From positions 62,001 through 126,000 of the forward strand of contig NZ_JAYFUL010000011.1 in the NCBI RefSeq assembly GCF_034928825.1: a DNA stretch of 64,000 nt, read 5' to 3'. The translations under genes and the position numbers were made by a program. Shown piece after piece: positions 61,239-64,000 of the stretch (positions are counted from its first letter, which is position 1; each line of letters starts with the position of its first letter). Source of the stretch: Arcicella aquatica (GTDB lineage Bacteria > Bacteroidota > Bacteroidia > Cytophagales > Spirosomataceae). A model generated the notes under the pieces. The model saw nothing but the letters and a program-made list of their open reading frames with translations, did not search any database and was not told the DNA's origin.

Positions 61239-62333
61239 ATGAAATTTCTCTCGGAATACAGAAACCCAGAACTTGTTGAACAGTATTTGGATGAAATAAA
61301 AAGTACAGTAACCCGCACTTGGACAATCATGGAGGTGTGTGGTGGGCAAACGCATAGTTTGGTTAAAAATGGATTGTTAAACTTGCTTCCCAAAGAAGTC
61401 CAAATGGTTCATGGACCGGGTTGCCCAGTCTGTGTAACGCCGTTAAATCTGATTGATAAAGCAGTTTATTTAGCTGAAGAAAAAGGTGTGATCTTATGCT
61501 CATTTGGAGACATGATTCGAGTACCAGGTTCAAAACGTAGTTTACTCGAAGCCAAAGCTCGTGGAGCCGATGTCAGGATTTTATATTCTCCCCTCGAAGC
61601 CGTTAAATTAGCACAACAAAACCCTGATCGAGAGGTAGTTTTTTTTGCCGTAGGTTTTGAAACAACAGCCCCTGCTAATGCTTTATCAGTATTATTTGCA
61701 AAAAAATTAGGCTTAAAAAACTATTCCATTTTAGCATCTCACGTGCTAGTACCGCCTGCCATTGAAGCTGTGATGGATGATGAAACCGCACATATACAAG
61801 CATTTTTGGCGGCAGGACACGTTTGTGCCATTATGGGAATTGGGCAATATTATGATTTGGTTGCGAAATACGATATACCCATGGTAGTAACAGGCTTTGA
61901 ACCAGTCGATTTATTGCAAGGTATCTTGATGACTGTAAGGCAGTTAGAGCACGGTCAGGCGAATTTAGAAAATCAATACAGCAGAATCGTAAAGCCCGAA
62001 GGGAATTTAGAAGCCATCAAAACAATTGAACAAGTTTTTGAAGTAACAGACCGTGAATGGCGCGGACTTGGCACAATTCCGAAGAGTGGTTGGGAGGTGA
62101 AAGAAGAATTATCGGAATTTGATGCAAATAAAAAATTCTTGGTAAATATCACCAAAGCTCTTGAATGTGCTGACTGCATAGCAGGATTAGTTTTAAAGGG
62201 CATCAAAAAGCCTTTTGAATGTAGCCAGTTTGGCAAGAATTGTACGCCAGAAAAACCTCTTGGAGCTCCCATGGTGTCTTCTGAGGGTGCTTGTGCTGCC
62301 TATTTCCATTATTCAAACGTTGAAATATTATGA
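61239..62333 (+). CDS. hypD: HypD iron-sulfur assembly protein
   Basis: A 364-residue HypD with the catalytic Cys in VCGGQTHSL, GPGCPVCVTPL, SFGDMIRVPGS and a C-terminal Fe-S cluster site (ECADCI, FECSQFGKNC, SEGACAAY). It assembles the Fe(CN)2CO unit. It overlaps hypE by 4 nt (ATGA). Confidence 0.93.
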   Translation: MKFLSEYRNPELVEQYLDEIKSTVTRTWTIMEVCGGQTHSLVKNGLLNLLPKEVQMVHGPGCPVCVTPLNLIDKAVYLAEEKGVILCSFGDMIRVPGSKRSLLEAKARGADVRILYSPLEAVKLAQQNPDREVVFFAVGFETTAPANALSVLFAKKLGLKNYSILASHVLVPPAIEAVMDDETAHIQAFLAAGHVCAIMGIGQYYDLVAKYDIPMVVTGFEPVDLLQGILMTVRQLEHGQANLENQYSRIVKPEGNLEAIKTIEQVFEVTDREWRGLGTIPKSGWEVKEELSEFDANKKFLVNITKALECADCIAGLVLKGIKKPFECSQFGKNCTPEKPLGAPMVSSEGACAAYFHYSNVEIL

Positions 62334-63385
62334 CCCGAAATACTATATTGAATTTATCCTGTCCGATGCCAACGCTCGATTTTGATGTAATAACGCTTGG
62401 ACATGGAAGTGGTGGCGTACTGACCAATAGGCTTTTGGAATCGGGCGTATTTAGTTTACTTAAAAATCCACTTTTAGATACACATCACGATGGGGCAGTT
62501 TTTGAATTATCTGGAAATTTAGCCTTTTCAACGGATAGTTATGTCATTTCGCCAGTCTTTTTCCCGGGCGGTAATATTGGTGAATTGGCGGTGAATGGAA
62601 CAGTGAATGACCTTGCTATGTGCGGGGCAATTCCTAGGTATTTATCGCTCAGTTTTATCATTGAAGAAGGACTGCCCATCTCTGAGTTTTGGGAGATTTT
62701 AGTTTCTATTAAAAATAGTGCTGAATGTGCTGATGTTCAAATAGTTACTGGCGACACGAAAGTGGTTGAAAAGGGGAAAGGGGATAAGATATTTATCAAT
62801 ACCTCGGGTATTGGGCAGGTTCATCCAAAAGCTCATATTTCTTCCAAAAATATTAAAGTAGGTGATAAAATTATTGTTTCAGGAAACGTAGCCACACATG
62901 GGATTGCCATTATGTCAGTTCGGGAGGGCTTAGATTTTGAAACAACGATTATCAGCGATACTACCAATCTCAATCATACCGTAAAAGCCCTTTTAGATGA
63001 CTTTGGAGCTGATATTCATCTTTTAAGAGACCCAACCCGAGGTGGTGTTGCAACTGTTTTAAACGAAATTGCTAAAGATTGTGGTTTCGGAATCAATATC
63101 TCACAAAATCAAATTCCCGTGTTGGAACAAGTTTTTGGAGCTTGTGAAATTTTGGGACTCGACCCGCTTTATGTAGCCAATGAAGGAATTTTTATGGCCA
63201 TTGTTGCGGCAGAAATTGCGGATAATTTTGTGAAAAAACTGTCTGAATTTGACAATGGAACAGATGCTGCCATTATTGGTGAAGTAGTTTTGGAACACCC
63301 AAAACAAGTAATTTTGACCAGTAAAATTGGTGGTAAAAGAGTTGTAAATATGTTAGTTGGTGAGCAATTACCCAGAATTTGTTAA
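62330..63385 (+). CDS. hypE: HypE dehydratase
   Basis: A 351-residue HypE: VITLGHGSGGVLTNRLL, an ATP-binding AIRS/PurM-type fold and a C-terminal PRIC whose Cys is carbamoylated by HypF. It dehydrates the thiocarbamate to thiocyanate. It is the last hyp gene; the NHL gene follows after 4 bases. Confidence 0.93.
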   Translation: MTRNTILNLSCPMPTLDFDVITLGHGSGGVLTNRLLESGVFSLLKNPLLDTHHDGAVFELSGNLAFSTDSYVISPVFFPGGNIGELAVNGTVNDLAMCGAIPRYLSLSFIIEEGLPISEFWEILVSIKNSAECADVQIVTGDTKVVEKGKGDKIFINTSGIGQVHPKAHISSKNIKVGDKIIVSGNVATHGIAIMSVREGLDFETTIISDTTNLNHTVKALLDDFGADIHLLRDPTRGGVATVLNEIAKDCGFGINISQNQIPVLEQVFGACEILGLDPLYVANEGIFMAIVAAEIADNFVKKLSEFDNGTDAAIIGEVVLEHPKQVILTSKIGGKRVVNMLVGEQLPRIC

Positions 63386-63389
63386 AATT

Positions 63390-64000
63390 ATGATTGTTTC
63401 ATTATCCAATTCCCAACCAACTGATTCATTTGGTATTTCATCAACTGAATTGCCACAAATGGTTGAACAAACTTTTATCTTTCGAGGTGATGAAGGAAAT
63501 CCACTACTTGCCCCAAGAGGAGTTTGGTCAGTTGGTGATAAATTAATTGTGGCAGACACTGGACAAAATCGTGTTTTTATTTGGCAGAAAATTCCAAAAA
63601 ATGAATATGAAAAACCCGATTTGGTTTTAGGGCAACTTGAAACGTACGAGACAGGGCGAAACTCAGGGCATCGAGTCAGTGCCAGTACCTTGCAATATCC
63701 TTCTGGCATTTGGTCGGATGGGCAAAAACTCATTATTGCAGACTCTTGGAATCATCGAGTTTTGATATGGAATACTTTTCCAACCACTCATGGGCAAAAA
63801 GCAGATTTGGTGTTGGGACAGCCAGATTTTGAATCGAATCTACCCAATATTAAAGGTATCGGCTCAAGTCCAACTTCGCAAAGTTTAAATTGGTGTTATG
63901 GCGTATTTTCAGATGGAGAAAAGTTATGGATTTGTGATACAGGAAACCGGCGAATTTTATATTACGAAAAAATACCAACTCAATCCTTTCAAAAAGCTGA
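63390..64000 (+). CDS. NHL-repeat protein (partial, runs off window)
   Basis: The first 203 codons of an NHL-repeat propeller (PRGVWSVGDKLIVADTGQNR, YPSGIWSDGQKLIIADSWNH, YGVFSDGEKLWICDTGNRRI). There is no signal peptide at the start. It belongs to the hydrogenase operon; from memory, NHL-repeat genes occur in other group 2a clusters. The function is unknown, and the rest lies beyond the window. Confidence 0.8.
   Translation, partial: MIVSLSNSQPTDSFGISSTELPQMVEQTFIFRGDEGNPLLAPRGVWSVGDKLIVADTGQNRVFIWQKIPKNEYEKPDLVLGQLETYETGRNSGHRVSASTLQYPSGIWSDGQKLIIADSWNHRVLIWNTFPTTHGQKADLVLGQPDFESNLPNIKGIGSSPTSQSLNWCYGVFSDGEKLWICDTGNRRILYYEKIPTQSFQKA

Overview
The window is AT-rich DNA from a Bacteroidota bacterium, most likely an environmental member of the Cytophagales or a related order. 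The evidence is: secreted proteins with Ig-like, FN3 and S74-type tails; an outer-membrane beta-barrel protein with a carboxypeptidase-regulatory domain; LytS/LytTR two-component genes; lanthipeptide precursors with a KLSLDK...GG leader; promoters of the TTTG-N20-TAnnTTTG type; and few Shine-Dalgarno sequences. The order-level placement is inference.

Layout. 1-1.1 kb: a small intact DUF2256 gene and a broken IS982-like transposase. 1.4-22.1 kb: an orphan LuxR-type regulator, then six co-directional large genes. These are a 2216-aa Ig-repeat surface protein, a 1198-aa secreted protein built like a polymorphic toxin with a C-terminal D-ExK nuclease-like motif, a cytoplasmic beta-propeller protein overlapping it by 4 nt (candidate immunity protein), and three more exported proteins (one unknown, one FN3-rich, one tail-fibre-like with three pyocin-knob repeats). 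I read this as a candidate contact-dependent or surface toxin locus.

22.4-45.7 kb: a large RiPP locus. On the minus strand are an outer-membrane barrel protein, a LanC-like protein that has lost two of three zinc ligands, and two tandem LanC + LLM-flavoenzyme modules. Divergently on the plus strand are five paralogous lanthipeptide precursors, then an operon of full-length LanB, an S9D-type glutamyl endopeptidase, two unrelated double-Gly peptides, a radical SAM/SPASM enzyme, a C39-peptidase ABC exporter and a short HlyD protein. LytTR and LytS regulators follow, then a tiny Cys-less precursor-like gene and a degenerate receiver. The five cores share a ring-forming N-terminal block and C-terminal block, separated by a hypervariable Glu-rich linker. 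That pattern fits cleavage by the co-encoded glutamyl endopeptidase. A common upstream box precedes the precursors, lanB and the kinase gene.

45.7-50.1 kb: a tripartite hipBST toxin-antitoxin module, an AAA/DUF4143 ATPase and a broken IS5-type transposase. 50.2-64 kb: two TetR regulators and a group 2a-like [NiFe] hydrogenase (hupSL, protease, small protein, TPR protein), then hypABFCDE and the start of an NHL-repeat protein that runs off the window. One 18-bp palindromic operator (TTAGAAAATATTTTCTAA) occurs four times with at most one mismatch: before the second TetR operon, twice before hupS, and inside a 52-bp perfect palindrome before hypA. This points to a TetR-controlled hydrogenase regulon. 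A 160-bp MITE-like element lies within the hydrogenase cluster.
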